In this document: piece by piece, positions 8,130 through 17,434 of the stretch
Position numbering within the stretch: position 1 is the stretch's first letter
Layout: each line of letters begins with the position of its first letter
DNA from: Asticcacaulis currens
GTDB lineage: Bacteria; Pseudomonadota; Alphaproteobacteria; Caulobacterales; Caulobacteraceae
Length of the DNA: 64,000 nt
Reading direction: 5' to 3'
Assembly (NCBI RefSeq): GCF_028550395.1
Contig: NZ_JAQQKW010000003.1
Span: 310,001-374,000, forward strand
Notes under the pieces: model-generated
Databases searched by the model: none
What the model saw: only the letters and a program-made list of their open reading frames with translations
Told to the model about the DNA's origin: nothing
Program-made: the position numbers and the translations under genes

Positions 8130-9146
8130 ATGTCAAATACTAGCGCTTTACCGCAAGGGGAGTGGAGAATTACAGGGGACGGGTTTGATGATCTCGCGCA
8201 ACTTATGCAGCGTCATTGCGCTATATCGGCGCAACAACGCGACACTACCCAACCAGTAAACTGGGGACTGAATCTCTCCTGTGTTGAGTCTCGCCACCTT
8301 AAAGATCACATCTATTTAAAGTTGTGGATGGTGGAGTGTTCGGCGGACTGGTCCTACACCTCAGCGACACCCAGCGACGACATCGTGATGAGCTTTCCGC
8401 TGGAGGGGCGTCAGAGCCACACCTTTGCCGACCAGACGGTCGAAATTGGCCAAGGTCAGGCCATCATGTATCAGCAGCGCGAGCAGATTCGTCAGAGCTT
8501 CATCGCGGGTGACGGCGTGGCCCGTTCCGTCTCGCTGCGCCTCAGCCATAAGTGCGTGCGTCGCATTATTGCGCGCCGCACCGGGCGCTTCGACCGCCTG
8601 CGCACCGATTTCCGTCAGGTTTTCGAACAGAGCCTGCCGGGATTCGCTCTGATACCGGCTCTGGCCACCACGCTGTCCGGGCTGGATTCGGACGCAGTGT
8701 TTTCCGTCCTGTCCGAAGAAACGCGGCACGCCCTGATCACGGCCATGGGCGAACTGGTGTTCGACCTTGTGCCCAATGTCACGCGCCGCCACGTCCGCCT
8801 GTCGGAGGCCGATGGCGTCCCGCCCTATGTCCGCAAGGCCTGCGATTACGTTCTGCATCATTACCGCGACGCCATCACGATCCGCCAACTGGCCGAACAC
8901 TGCGCCGTCAGCCTGCGCAAGCTGGAGCGCGGTTTTGACCAGAGCCTGAAGACCACCCCCTCTGCCTTCGTCAAAAAGGTCCGCCTCGAAGCCATCCGCG
9001 CGGTCCTCACCTCCGGCGGCTTTCGCGGCACCATATCGGCCCTGGCGGCGGAATGTGGATATTCCAGCCGACACCGGTTTCTCAAAGACTATACGGCGCG
9101 ATTTGGAGAAACCCCCAGAGAAACACTGCGCGCCCACAAGCCATAA
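8130..9146 (+). CDS. AraC-family transcriptional regulator
   Basis: The protein (338 aa) has an N-terminal cupin-like ligand or dimerisation domain (about 1-210) and a C-terminal pair of helix-turn-helix motifs (about 230-335) with the AraC pattern: IRQLAEHCAVSLRKLERGF for the first, and ISALAAECGYSSRHRFLKDY then FGETPRETL for the second. The ATG at 8130 has AGGAG upstream. It resembles AraC proteins of the AraC_binding_2 type. It lies downstream of the RTX gene in the same direction, across a 530-base gap, so it may control the RTX locus, but there is no direct evidence of this. Confidence 0.9.
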   Translation: MSNTSALPQGEWRITGDGFDDLAQLMQRHCAISAQQRDTTQPVNWGLNLSCVESRHLKDHIYLKLWMVECSADWSYTSATPSDDIVMSFPLEGRQSHTFADQTVEIGQGQAIMYQQREQIRQSFIAGDGVARSVSLRLSHKCVRRIIARRTGRFDRLRTDFRQVFEQSLPGFALIPALATTLSGLDSDAVFSVLSEETRHALITAMGELVFDLVPNVTRRHVRLSEADGVPPYVRKACDYVLHHYRDAITIRQLAEHCAVSLRKLERGFDQSLKTTPSAFVKKVRLEAIRAVLTSGGFRGTISALAAECGYSSRHRFLKDYTARFGETPRETLRAHKP

Positions 9147-9276
9147 CCGACTGTGCAAAACCCTTCGGTTTCAACAGATGCCCCCACGATGGAGATGATG
9201 TTAAGCCGAACTTAACCATTCCCCTGCACATATAGGTTGTGCTCAAAAATATCATGAAACTGCGAGGAGCGAACCA

Positions 9277-9585
9277 ATGTTTGCTATTCCTGCGGGTATG
9301 GGCACGATTCCTGCCAGCCCCTACGCACAGACGGTCAGTCCGGCAGACCTGAAAGATCGCCGTCAGGTACTGACCTCCCTGGTCAGCGATGCCACGGGAA
9401 CGGTATCGGTGGATACCAAGGCCAAGGCCCTGAGCGCGCTTAGTCTGCTGCAATTCACAAACGCTCTGGCCGAAACGCGTCCGGCGACACCGCTCACCAC
9501 CGACACCATTGTCCTGTCCGAAGAAGCCACACGACAGCTCCGGCAATCGCAGGGCGATGCGACAGCGGCCTCTGCTGCCGTCTAA
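9277..9585 (+). CDS. Small protein of unknown function
   Basis: A 102-aa protein with a GAGGAG Shine-Dalgarno before its ATG, so translation is likely. It is Ala/Thr/Ser-rich, with a predicted helical centre (LTSLVSDA to ALSLLQFTNALA) and a low-complexity tail; there is no signal peptide or membrane segment. It is not recognised. It stands 130 bases after the AraC regulator and about 250 bases before the unknown three-gene operon. Confidence 0.65.
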   Translation: MFAIPAGMGTIPASPYAQTVSPADLKDRRQVLTSLVSDATGTVSVDTKAKALSALSLLQFTNALAETRPATPLTTDTIVLSEEATRQLRQSQGDATAASAAV

Positions 9586-9665
9586 TGCCTTAAGTATGGC
9601 TCTTGCCGGAGGCTGGCTGAGCCACCCTGGCCACCGCGTCAACGGCGGCTTGAGCACAACAGGGG

Positions 9666-9687
9666 CAGCGCGTTCTGAAACGCGCTG
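9666..9687. terminator. Perfect 9-bp palindrome after the small gene
   Basis: CAGCGCGTT (9666-9674), loop CTGA, then AACGCGCTG (9679-9687). It lies 80 bases past the stop of the small gene and lacks a T-run. It could be a factor-assisted terminator or an operator for the operon that starts at 9839. Confidence 0.35.
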
Positions 9688-9838
9688 AAACGCCCCGATC
9701 CGTACCTTTTCTGAGTAACGCATCCCACGCGGCCCACCATCAACGGCCGCCCTCTCAATATCGCGCTACCTCACGACACACATCTGAGGCTGGGGGACGT
9801 TGCGTCCGCCCAGCGACGGACCGCCACAAGGACACGAC

Positions 9839-10987
9839 ATGCCGCCATCTCAGCTTATGGAGCCCAAACGCCCCCCGGCCAAGGCGGGGCGCGATCTGCG
9901 CAGTCTCGCCAGTCTGGGCGACACCGCCACGACCAGCCGCGTTCTCAACCTGTCGGAGATAGCCCGGACCTCGCGCGACGATCCGGACTACGCCACCCTC
10001 CCCTTTTTCCGCGACCCGCGGCTCAACAAGTGCATCCTGATCAAACACACCCTGCGCAATCACGAGCTGGGTCATTTTCAGCAGCCGCGCCGGACCGCCA
10101 CAAAGCTGGTCCTGCCTTTCGACGGCAGCAATCTGAAGCTGGGGGGCAGTTCCATCTTTGTGGGTGAGATGGGGTTTGAGGCCTTCTGTAAAGATTTCCT
10201 GCAGGGCTGTTCGCTGGCCGACGCCCATCCGGATATCGAACTGCTGATGCTGCTGGACACCATTCCGACGCTCGATCCGTTCCTGCTGCGGGAATTGCTG
10301 TCGCGACACGGCTACCGCCCGGCCGCCTGCTATCTGCGCATCTCACCGGCGGACGTTCAGAAAATGCTGGGCTTCGCCAATAGCGAGATCGAACGGCTGG
10401 TCTCGATGGCCTTCGGCAGCGCCAATTCGGCAGCCTCCTTGAAGCTGACGACGCGTATCCTGTCGAACGCGCTGGATACCGAACTTTCCGACCTGCAGCA
10501 GACGCTCATGCTGTCGGATCATGAGTTTTCCGAAGGCATTTTTTCGTGGCGCGGCTTCCTCTATTTCAAATGGCGCTATCTCCAGATGAAGGCCGAAATG
10601 CAGGGCGTGTTTGAGGGCCTGTCCAGCTATCAGCCGCGCCGACTGATCGACCCGGATACGGCGGCCTATCTTAAGTCGGTGCGCCCGGCACTGGTGCGCA
10701 AGATTACCAGCGTCATGACCGCCATCGGGCGCGCCCTGTCCGTCTATGACCGCGCCTATAGGGGGCTGGTGGAACGCGGCGAACCGGCCCTGTTCCGCGA
10801 CTTCCTGCTCAATGGCCCCCGACTGTTCTACGAACTGGGCGAATGTTGCGGCGTCATCGGCCATATCGGTTCCTTCTGGGCCTATCGCCTGAGCCCCGGA
10901 CAGGGTCGTATGGACGCGATGGACTATGCCGAAGTGCTGATGGACTTCGAAGACAGTCTGGCCATCATCGACGGGATAAAGGAATGA
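9839..10987 (+). CDS. Unknown protein, paralogue A of a tandem pair
   Basis: The protein (382 aa) is soluble, with no signal peptide or membrane helix. It is clearly homologous along its whole length to the next gene: both begin with a basic stretch, then RSLA and a D-TSR-LNL motif, and share LIKH-LR, KL-LPFD, DPF-LRE, FSWRGFLYFKW, FYELGE and AEVLMDFEDSL. The start at 9839 has AAGGA six bases upstream. No known fold or catalytic motif is recognised. It is the first gene of an overlapping three-gene operon (the stop overlaps the next ATG as ATGA) that ends in an Hpt-like protein, so a signalling or scaffold role is possible but unproven. Confidence 0.8.
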   Translation: MPPSQLMEPKRPPAKAGRDLRSLASLGDTATTSRVLNLSEIARTSRDDPDYATLPFFRDPRLNKCILIKHTLRNHELGHFQQPRRTATKLVLPFDGSNLKLGGSSIFVGEMGFEAFCKDFLQGCSLADAHPDIELLMLLDTIPTLDPFLLRELLSRHGYRPAACYLRISPADVQKMLGFANSEIERLVSMAFGSANSAASLKLTTRILSNALDTELSDLQQTLMLSDHEFSEGIFSWRGFLYFKWRYLQMKAEMQGVFEGLSSYQPRRLIDPDTAAYLKSVRPALVRKITSVMTAIGRALSVYDRAYRGLVERGEPALFRDFLLNGPRLFYELGECCGVIGHIGSFWAYRLSPGQGRMDAMDYAEVLMDFEDSLAIIDGIKE

Positions 10988-12141
10988 GCCGTCCCAAGGT
11001 CAAAAACCGCGAATTTCGCAGTCTGGCCAATATAAGCGACACGGGTTCGACCAGTCGCATCCTCAACCTGTGCCATGTGAAGCTGAACGCCTCCGCCGAA
11101 GAGGCGAAGACGACCCAGCCCTTTTTCAAAAGCGCCGAACTCAACAAGTCCATCATCATCAAGCACGCCTTACGACCCAATGAGCGCGAACTGTTCCTCA
11201 AGCCCGCCAGCGTCGCCACCAAGATCATCCTGCCGTTCGACTCGCGCGATCTGCGACTGGGAGGCGGGGCCATCTTCATCAACGAGTACGGCTATAAACA
11301 GGCCATGGAGGACGTTCTGGGTAAGGAGGCGCGTCATCAGTATGCGGACGACCTCAACATCCTTCAGCTTATCGACACCCTGCCCTCTCTCGACCCCTTC
11401 ATCCTGCGCGAATGTCTGGCGCGCAACGGCATTCATCCGTCGAGCGCCTATTTCCGCATTTCGACCAGCGACATTGCCTCGATGACCGCCTTCGCCAGCG
11501 ATGAGTTTTCAAAGCTGGTGCGCATTGCGCTCGACGAAAATCAGGCGGCGGCATCGTCACGATTTGTCACCAAAATCCTGTCGGACAAGGTGGATTCCGA
11601 ACTGGACCCGTTTCGCACTACCTTGCGTCTGAACGCCAAGGATTTTGCCGAAGGTCTCTTTTCGTGGCGCGGCTTTCTGTACTTCAAATGGCAATATCTT
11701 CGGCTGCGCGACGACCTGAAAAAGGTGCTGAACGAAATGCTGACCTACCGCACCATTGGCTTTCGTGACCCGGCGATGCTGGAATATATCGAAAAGGCCC
11801 GGCCGCGCGTCGCCCATGACGTATCGGCCGTATTCGAAGCCGTTGGTCTGATGCTGTCGCGCTATGACGAGGCCTTCGCGGCCCTGACCGAACGCCGCGA
11901 CCCCAATCCGTTCCGCACCTTCCTGCTGAAAGGACCGCAGATGTTTTATGAGCTGGGCGAGCGCGTGGGCGTCCTCAGCCATATCAACTCGTTCTGGGCC
12001 TACCACTTCGGCACGCTGGGCGGTCGGCGGATGTCGCTCCTCGATTTCGCCGAAGTCCTGATGGATTTCGAGGACAGTCTGAGGTCCGTTTTCATTGACG
12101 TAAATACGCCCCCTCAAAAGCCGGAAGGAATCTCGCGTTGA
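10984..12141 (+). CDS. Unknown protein, paralogue B of a tandem pair
   Basis: The protein (385 aa) is homologous to the preceding gene over its full length; conserved blocks include SLDPFILRE, AYFRIS, FSWRGFLYFKW and AEVLMDFEDSL. The start is the ATG at 10984, which overlaps the previous stop by four bases. It is predicted to be mostly helical and has no transport signal. The best-conserved blocks (FSWRGFLYFKW and the C-terminal MDFEDSL) are likely structural or interaction surfaces. The two paralogues have diverged enough (about half identical by eye) to suggest a heteromeric complex, not recent redundancy. Family not recognised. Confidence 0.8.
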   Translation: MSRPKVKNREFRSLANISDTGSTSRILNLCHVKLNASAEEAKTTQPFFKSAELNKSIIIKHALRPNERELFLKPASVATKIILPFDSRDLRLGGGAIFINEYGYKQAMEDVLGKEARHQYADDLNILQLIDTLPSLDPFILRECLARNGIHPSSAYFRISTSDIASMTAFASDEFSKLVRIALDENQAAASSRFVTKILSDKVDSELDPFRTTLRLNAKDFAEGLFSWRGFLYFKWQYLRLRDDLKKVLNEMLTYRTIGFRDPAMLEYIEKARPRVAHDVSAVFEAVGLMLSRYDEAFAALTERRDPNPFRTFLLKGPQMFYELGERVGVLSHINSFWAYHFGTLGGRRMSLLDFAEVLMDFEDSLRSVFIDVNTPPQKPEGISR

Positions 12142-12614
12142 AACCCGCACATATCCTACAGATACCCAATGATTTGCAGGCCAAGCTGGGGGATACGCCT
12201 CTGGACGGCGCGCTGCTGCAAAAGATGGAAGACGCCCTGCAAACCTTGTCCGGCGAATTTCCCCTGTGGCTGGCCGATGAGGTGACGCGACTGCAAAGGG
12301 CCGTCAGGGCGGCGCGGCAAACCCCCGGCTCGGACAGCCGGCGCACACTTCTCAAAAGCTGCGGCGACCTGAAAGGGATGGGGACGACCTGCGGCTATCC
12401 GCTGATCAGCCGCGTGGCCAGTTCGGCCTGCGCCCTGCTGAGAGAGGAGAGCAACCTCGCCGAGGCGATGCCCCTGCTCGAAGCGCATGTGGCGGCCATA
12501 ACCGTGCTTCTGGATTGCCAGATTCGCTGCGAAAGTCACGAGGAAGGCCGCTTGCTGGCCAGCGAGTTGGAGTGTCAGACGCGGTTGTTCAGCGAGCAGC
12601 AACTCACCCTCTGA
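12138..12614 (+). CDS. Hpt-like phosphotransfer-domain protein without the active-site histidine
   Basis: A 158-aa helical protein. Residues 74-89 read SCGDLKGMGTTCGYPL, which aligns with the AHDLKG-G-TFGYPL motif of alphaproteobacterial Hpt domains. The phosphorylatable His is replaced by Gly76; the Lys79-Gly80 pair and GYP are kept. It starts with TTG at 12138, overlapping the previous stop by four bases, with AAGGA about eight bases upstream. Hpt domains relay phosphate between response-regulator receivers; this one cannot be phosphorylated at the usual site, so it may be a docking or inhibitory protein. Translational coupling to the two unknown paralogues suggests they work together. Confidence 0.65.
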   Translation: MKPAHILQIPNDLQAKLGDTPLDGALLQKMEDALQTLSGEFPLWLADEVTRLQRAVRAARQTPGSDSRRTLLKSCGDLKGMGTTCGYPLISRVASSACALLREESNLAEAMPLLEAHVAAITVLLDCQIRCESHEEGRLLASELECQTRLFSEQQLTL

Positions 12615-12668
12615 GCCGCGCTCAGGCCACCTTTGCGGCGGCGGCCCCAAAAACACCGGGAGTCCGGG

Positions 12669-13472
12669 TCAGGCCCGCGTCAGCTTGCGGAAATTCATCC
12701 AGAACAGGATGGCTCCCAGCGGGATGGACAAAAGGATGATCAGTGGCTGATAGAGGCCCAGACTGAAACGCGACGGCGGCAGGTTGGCCTGGAACAGGTC
12801 CAGCGCCATACGCCCTTCCAGCCAGTTGAAACTCATCAGCCCGACCCCCAGAAGGATCAGGACGATCCACGCGAAACGCCAGCGCACGCGCGGGGCGGCG
12901 ATACAGATAAACAGCGTCACCGCACAGAAGATGAGATTGATCACGGCCAGCCCCAGAAGGACATAGTGTTCGATACTCTGCCCGCTCAGGCGAAACTGCG
13001 TGCGCTCAAACAGTGACGCGCGGTAGGTGTTGATATTGAACCCGGCCACCGCGGCCTTGCCCGATGCGGGTTCGACGGTGATGGTGGCGATGATCCAGCG
13101 GTCGGAAAACTCGTATTCCAGGGCGACGAAGACGAAGCGCTTGCCGCTCATTTCACGCACCATATAGCCGACGGGCTGGATATTGCGCGGCGCTTCCTGC
13201 GGCAGGTACAGATAGACACGCTCCATGATCAGGTCGAAATTGGCGTCGATATAGTCGCTGTTGATCTGGGCGCGCACGGCGGGCGTGTCACGGGTCTGCA
13301 TCAGGGCCACAAAATCCTTGGACTGCCCCACCTCCGGCTCCAGTCGCGCCAGTTCACGCGACAGGCGCTCGGCGCGGTCACGCTGGTCCAGCGTCCCGCC
13401 CAGCACATAGAGCTGACTGACCAGCAGAATCAGACTCAGCACCGCGCCGATGATTTTCCGGAAAAGTCCCAT
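12669..13472 (-). CDS. Inner-membrane protein with periplasmic domain, unknown function
   Basis: The protein (267 aa) has an N-terminal transmembrane segment (about residues 7-27), a periplasmic region of about 140 residues, then three hydrophobic segments at about 165-192, 196-215 and 235-258. No catalytic motif is recognised. It is convergent with the Hpt-like gene (55 bases between stops). The ATG at 13472 follows a G-rich stretch that can act as a Shine-Dalgarno. A four-helix protein with an exported loop suggests a sensor or assembly factor, but this is not supported further. Confidence 0.7.
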   Translation of the reverse strand: MGLFRKIIGAVLSLILLVSQLYVLGGTLDQRDRAERLSRELARLEPEVGQSKDFVALMQTRDTPAVRAQINSDYIDANFDLIMERVYLYLPQEAPRNIQPVGYMVREMSGKRFVFVALEYEFSDRWIIATITVEPASGKAAVAGFNINTYRASLFERTQFRLSGQSIEHYVLLGLAVINLIFCAVTLFICIAAPRVRWRFAWIVLILLGVGLMSFNWLEGRMALDLFQANLPPSRFSLGLYQPLIILLSIPLGAILFWMNFRKLTRA

Positions 13473-13532
13473 CTACCCACCCGTTAACCTTTTTAGTGTT
13501 GGCACGGGAGGGGCCTTCGCAAAAGTCCTTTT

Positions 13533-14420
13533 TTACGGTTTTTGGCGGATGGGCGGCAAAGCGTTGCAAATATCCACCGCTCCGGCCGAAACGGCGAAAA
13601 AATCATCCTTGCGGTTGGCGCGGGCATTTATCCAGGCGGCAAAGGTCGGGCTTTGCGTATCGAGATACTGAAAAGCCGGACGCTCCGTGGGCGGAAGATC
13701 AGCGGCGATGCGCACGGACACGATCTTTGTGCGCTCCGCCTCGGTCTTGTAGAAACCCAGGGCCTCGGTCCCGCGCGGACGGGCGCTCAGGGCGTCCATG
13801 CCCGACACCACACGCCCGGCCATGGCCAGATTGCGATCAAGATGGCGCGGTGCGTGACCGATAATCGCGTAAAGCTGCGATGAGGAGCCCGTATCCGGAT
13901 TGAGGCCACGCGCCACACCGACCATGCCGTTGCAATGCGGCAACCACTGCGCCTGACCATCCGTCGCCACAGGCCAGCCGTCCACATGCCCGACCTGAAC
14001 CGCATAGGCGTCACGATACGGCAGCGGACGGAAGGCCTTTGACAGGGGCTGTTCATATTCGGCAGGTGGCTCGGCCTTCACCGCGTCCGGGTATTTCGGC
14101 TCCGGCTCATCGGGCCAGCCCCATTGCGTCACATAATTGTCCTGCGAGCGGATAATGGCCGATCCGTCCCACCACCGGGCGCGGGCAAAGGCACGGACAT
14201 TGGCCACGTGCTGCGGCGAAAAGGTCGAGGCCAGTTGCACCACCACCTTCGATCCGTCGGCCAGAGTCATGACCATCAGGTCCTCCGCCGCAATGTCCTT
14301 CCACGCGGTCGCAGGCGCAGCCTCCAGCACCGAGGACGGCGTGACGGGCTTGTCCTGCGCTGACGCTTGCGTGGCGACGACAGCCAGAAAAACGGCCAGG
14401 CTCAGTGTGCGAATGGTCAT
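13533..14420 (-). CDS. Periplasmic cyclophilin-type peptidyl-prolyl isomerase
   Basis: The protein (295 aa) has a Sec signal peptide (residues 1-22, cleavage after ASA). The middle carries cyclophilin landmarks: a substrate-entry strand, ARWWDGSAIIRSQDNYVTQWG in place of the usual FHRVI-FM-QGGD, then the GLNPDTGSSSQLYAIIG segment. The C-terminal 50 residues are an extension beyond the cyclophilin core. The ATG at 14420 has AGGGG eight bases upstream, and the frame continues upstream only through a repeat element. It would assist proline isomerisation during folding of exported proteins. Some catalytic residues deviate from the canonical set, so activity may be low. Confidence 0.8.
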   Translation of the reverse strand: MTIRTLSLAVFLAVVATQASAQDKPVTPSSVLEAAPATAWKDIAAEDLMVMTLADGSKVVVQLASTFSPQHVANVRAFARARWWDGSAIIRSQDNYVTQWGWPDEPEPKYPDAVKAEPPAEYEQPLSKAFRPLPYRDAYAVQVGHVDGWPVATDGQAQWLPHCNGMVGVARGLNPDTGSSSQLYAIIGHAPRHLDRNLAMAGRVVSGMDALSARPRGTEALGFYKTEAERTKIVSVRIAADLPPTERPAFQYLDTQSPTFAAWINARANRKDDFFAVSAGAVDICNALPPIRQKP

Positions 14421-14434
14421 GCGTGCGTCCCCTT

Positions 14435-14539
14435 TAGAGCGATATATCGAAAAGTGTGAGCGGTTTTCGACAAAAATATCGCGGCAAAACAAAAATTTAG
14501 AGCGGGATGATGCTTCCATTCAAAATCATCCCGCTCTAA
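14435..14539 (+). repeat. Two-hairpin intergenic repeat, copy A
   Basis: Hairpin 1: GCGATAT (14439-14445) pairs with ATATCGC (14476-14482), enclosing TCGAAAA/TTTTCGA. A linker with ACAAAAATTTAGAGC follows. Hairpin 2: AGAGCGGGATGAT (14499-14511) pairs with ATCATCCCGCTCT (14525-14537) around a 13-base loop. The core AAAAGTGTGAGCGGTTTTC is shared with the copy at 60416. Confidence 0.8.
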
Positions 14540-14759
14540 TAACAGCAGAAACCTTATCCGGCCCCCGGCTGACCGCAAGTGGAAAAATCACGCGATTGGC
14601 TGTTGCATTTTGCGACGACTAAAGTCGAATAGCCGCCGGGGCGGGGCTGTTTTACCCTCCCCCTATGATCTTCCGCGCCATAAGGAAGACGAACAAGCGG
14701 CTGAAGGTCAAAAACAGGCCCAAAAAAACAGGCCAAAACAACAGGAAGGACAACCCGAA

Positions 14760-15074
14760 ATGAGTTCCGACGAGGTCTATCGTCGTATCTACGACAACCC
14801 CAGATTTCAGGCTCTGGTCAAAAAGCGCGGGCGCTTTGCCTGGACGCTGTCGGCCATCATGCTGCTGGCCTATTACGGCTTTGTCTGCCTGATCGCCTTT
14901 GACCCGAAGCTGTTGGGCACACGCATCCAGCCCGACGCGGTCCTCACCTGGGGCATTCCGGGCGGCATCGGCCTGATCCTGCTGTGCTTCATCCTCACCG
15001 GCATCTATGTGCAGCGCGCCAATGGCGAATTCGACCGCGAAGTGCGCCAGATTCTTGAGGAGGCGGGGCAATGA
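14760..15074 (+). CDS. yjcH: DUF485 inner-membrane protein (YjcH-like)
   Basis: The protein (104 aa) has a cytoplasmic N-terminus ([18 protein letters not shown] is the DUF485 signature), two transmembrane helices at about residues 28-48 and 62-85, and a charged C-terminal tail. DUF485 genes are nearly always paired with actP, as here, where the stop overlaps the actP start (ATGA). The protein probably assists or regulates the acetate permease. The start at 14760 has GGAAGGA upstream; the open frame extends 150 bases earlier without supporting signals. Confidence 0.9.
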   Translation: MSSDEVYRRIYDNPRFQALVKKRGRFAWTLSAIMLLAYYGFVCLIAFDPKLLGTRIQPDAVLTWGIPGGIGLILLCFILTGIYVQRANGEFDREVRQILEEAGQ

Positions 15075-16744
15075 AGGGCTTTTCATTCAGCTGGCGCGCC
15101 CTGTTCGGAGCGGCCCTGATCAGCGCGGTCCCGGCCATGGTTCTGGCCGACTCCGTCAATGGCGAGGTGCACAAGCAGCCCACCAACTATATCGCCATCG
15201 GCATGTTCCTGGCCTTCATCATCCTGACGCTGGGCATCACCAAATGGGCTTCGGCGCGCTCGGCCTCGACCAAGGATTATTACACCGCCGGCGGCAAGAT
15301 CACCGGATTTCAGAACGGTCTGGCCATTGCGGGTGACTATATGTCCGCCGCTTCGTTTCTGGGCATTTCGGCGCAGGTCTTTACCTCCGGCTTTGACGGC
15401 CTGATCTATTCGATCGGCTTCCTTGTCGGCTGGCCCATCATCCTGTTCCTGATGGCCGAACGGCTGCGCAATCTGGGCAAGTTTACCTTCTCGGACGTGG
15501 CCTCCTACCGTCTGGGGCAAAAGCCGATCCGCTTCCTGTCGGCCCTGTCCTCGCTGACGGTCGTGGCCTTCTACCTGATCGCGCAGATGGTCGGCGCGGG
15601 TAAGCTGATCCAGCTTCTGTTCGGGCTCGACTACCTGATCGCCGTGGTGCTGGTGGGCGTGCTGATGGTGCTCTATGTGCTGTTCGGCGGGATGCTGGCC
15701 ACCACCTGGGTGCAGATCATCAAGGCCGTCCTTCTGTTGTCCGGCGCCACCTTCATGGCCGTGATGGTGCTGAAATCGGTCAATTTCGACTTCTCTGCCC
15801 TGTTTGAAAAGGCCGTCGAGGTGCACCCGAAGGGCGATGCCATCATGGCCCCCGGCGTACTGATCAGCGATCCGATCTCCGCCATTTCTCTGGGTCTGGC
15901 CCTGATGTTCGGGACCGCCGGTCTGCCGCACATCCTGATGCGCTTCTTCACCGTCGGTGACGCCAAGGAGGCGCGCAAGTCGGTCTTCTACGCCACCGGT
16001 TTCATCGGCTATTTCTACATCCTGACCTTCGTCATCGGTTTCGGGGCCATCCTGCTGGTCGGCACCAACCCGGCCTTCAAGGACGCGGCGGGTGAGCTTC
16101 TGGGCGGGTCGAACATGGCGGCGGTGCACCTCGCCAAGGCCGTGGGCGGCGACTTCTTCCTCGGCTTTATCTCAGCCGTCGCCTTTGCCACCATTCTGGC
16201 CGTCGTGGCCGGTCTGGCTCTGGCCGGGGCCTCCGCCGTGGCGCTCGACCTCTATACCCACGTCCTGCGCGGCGGCAACGTCAATGAAAAGGCGCAGATG
16301 GCGGTCTCGAAAGGCGCGGTCATTGCGCTCGGTATCGTGGCCATCGTGCTCGGCATCGTGTTCGAAAAGCAGAATATCGCCTTCATGGTGGGGCTGGCCT
16401 TCTCGGTGGCGGCGGCGACCAACTTCCCCATCCTGTTCCTCAGCATGTACTGGTCGAAGCTGACCACGCGCGGCGCGGTCATCGGCGGGGCCATGGGTCT
16501 GATCACGGCCCTTACCCTCACTGTCCTGAGCCCCACCGTGTGGGTCGATGTGCTGCACCATCCGGCCGCCATATTCCCGTATAAGTATCCGGCCCTGTTC
16601 GCCATGATCGCCGCCTTTGTGGGTATCTGGCTGTTCTCGGTGACGGACACCTCAGCCAAGGCCAGGGCCGAGCGCGAGAAGTTCTTTGCCCAGTTTGTCC
16701 GCTCACAGACGGGGCTTGGGGCTTCGGGAGCGGTGGATCATTAA
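15071..16744 (+). CDS. actP: Cation/acetate symporter ActP
   Basis: A 557-aa sodium:solute symporter-family protein with an N-terminal signal-like helix (residues 1-26) and about 13 transmembrane segments. Diagnostic segments are [32 protein letters not shown] and [11 protein letters not shown], all typical of ActP. It takes up acetate and similar short monocarboxylates with a cation. It is translationally coupled to the DUF485 gene and followed by a strong terminator. Confidence 0.95.
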   Translation: MKGFSFSWRALFGAALISAVPAMVLADSVNGEVHKQPTNYIAIGMFLAFIILTLGITKWASARSASTKDYYTAGGKITGFQNGLAIAGDYMSAASFLGISAQVFTSGFDGLIYSIGFLVGWPIILFLMAERLRNLGKFTFSDVASYRLGQKPIRFLSALSSLTVVAFYLIAQMVGAGKLIQLLFGLDYLIAVVLVGVLMVLYVLFGGMLATTWVQIIKAVLLLSGATFMAVMVLKSVNFDFSALFEKAVEVHPKGDAIMAPGVLISDPISAISLGLALMFGTAGLPHILMRFFTVGDAKEARKSVFYATGFIGYFYILTFVIGFGAILLVGTNPAFKDAAGELLGGSNMAAVHLAKAVGGDFFLGFISAVAFATILAVVAGLALAGASAVALDLYTHVLRGGNVNEKAQMAVSKGAVIALGIVAIVLGIVFEKQNIAFMVGLAFSVAAATNFPILFLSMYWSKLTTRGAVIGGAMGLITALTLTVLSPTVWVDVLHHPAAIFPYKYPALFAMIAAFVGIWLFSVTDTSAKARAEREKFFAQFVRSQTGLGASGAVDH

Positions 16745-16777
16745 ACCAATGTTCGAGTAAGCGTTTGCGCACAGACT

Positions 16778-16808
16778 GGCCGCTCCCACCCCGGAGCGGC
16801 CTTTTCTT
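16778..16808 (+). terminator. Intrinsic terminator after actP
   Basis: GGCCGCTCC (16778-16786), six-base loop, GGAGCGGCC (16793-16801), then TTTTCTTT. It also lies at the 3' end of the convergent DsbA-like gene. Confidence 0.85.
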
Positions 16809-17434
16809 TATACCGCGTTTGGCGTCTGACGGGCACGGGCTTCGGCTACCGCCTGAAGGATGTCCTCGCGGCTCTGAAACGCCCCCGGATAGACGGCATT
16901 GCCGACGACAAAGGACGGCGTCCCGTTGAAGCCAAAGCCCATGGCCTGCGCATCATTGCGTAGCAAAAGCGCCTCATAGGCCTCCGCCTTTTGGCGATAA
17001 GCCGCCAGCGCCGCGGCCGGCGTCAGGCCGGTCGCAGACAAGGCGGCAAAGACGTCGCCCTTGGTCAACTGACTGCCGGTCGCCATGAGGGCCAGATGCA
17101 CGTCGAGATACCGCCCCAGCGCCTGCGCCCCCAGCGCCACCTGCGCCGCATAATGCGAGCCTTCGCCGAAGATGATCCAGTCGCGCATGACCAGACGGAT
17201 CTGGCCGTCTCTGGCCACCACGTCGAGCAGCAAGGGGTGCATCCGCTTGCACACGCCGCACTGATAATCGAAATATTCGACGATGGTCACATCGCCCTGC
17301 GGATTGCCCAGCACCGGGGCCAGCGGATCATAATGCACCTCAGGCAGTTTGGGTGCGGGCGGAGTCTCTTGCGCCAGAGCAGGCGCGGCCACAAGCGCCG
17401 GAACGGCGGCAAGAAGATGACGGCGGGAGATCAT
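16808..17434 (-). CDS. Periplasmic DsbA-family thiol oxidoreductase
   Basis: The protein (208 aa) begins MISRRHLLAAVPALVAAPALA, a twin-arginine-like export signal. A thioredoxin fold follows with active site CGVC (in FDYQCGVCKRMHP), and the C-terminal cis-Pro region GTPSFVVG is typical of the DsbA/Com1/ScsC-type group. The ATG at 17434 overlaps the stop of the upstream DsbD-alpha gene by four bases. It would oxidise or isomerise disulphides in exported proteins; the neighbouring DsbD-alpha protein suggests it may be kept reduced as an isomerase or reductase. Confidence 0.85.
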   Translation of the reverse strand: MISRRHLLAAVPALVAAPALAQETPPAPKLPEVHYDPLAPVLGNPQGDVTIVEYFDYQCGVCKRMHPLLLDVVARDGQIRLVMRDWIIFGEGSHYAAQVALGAQALGRYLDVHLALMATGSQLTKGDVFAALSATGLTPAAALAAYRQKAEAYEALLLRNDAQAMGFGFNGTPSFVVGNAVYPGAFQSREDILQAVAEARARQTPNAV

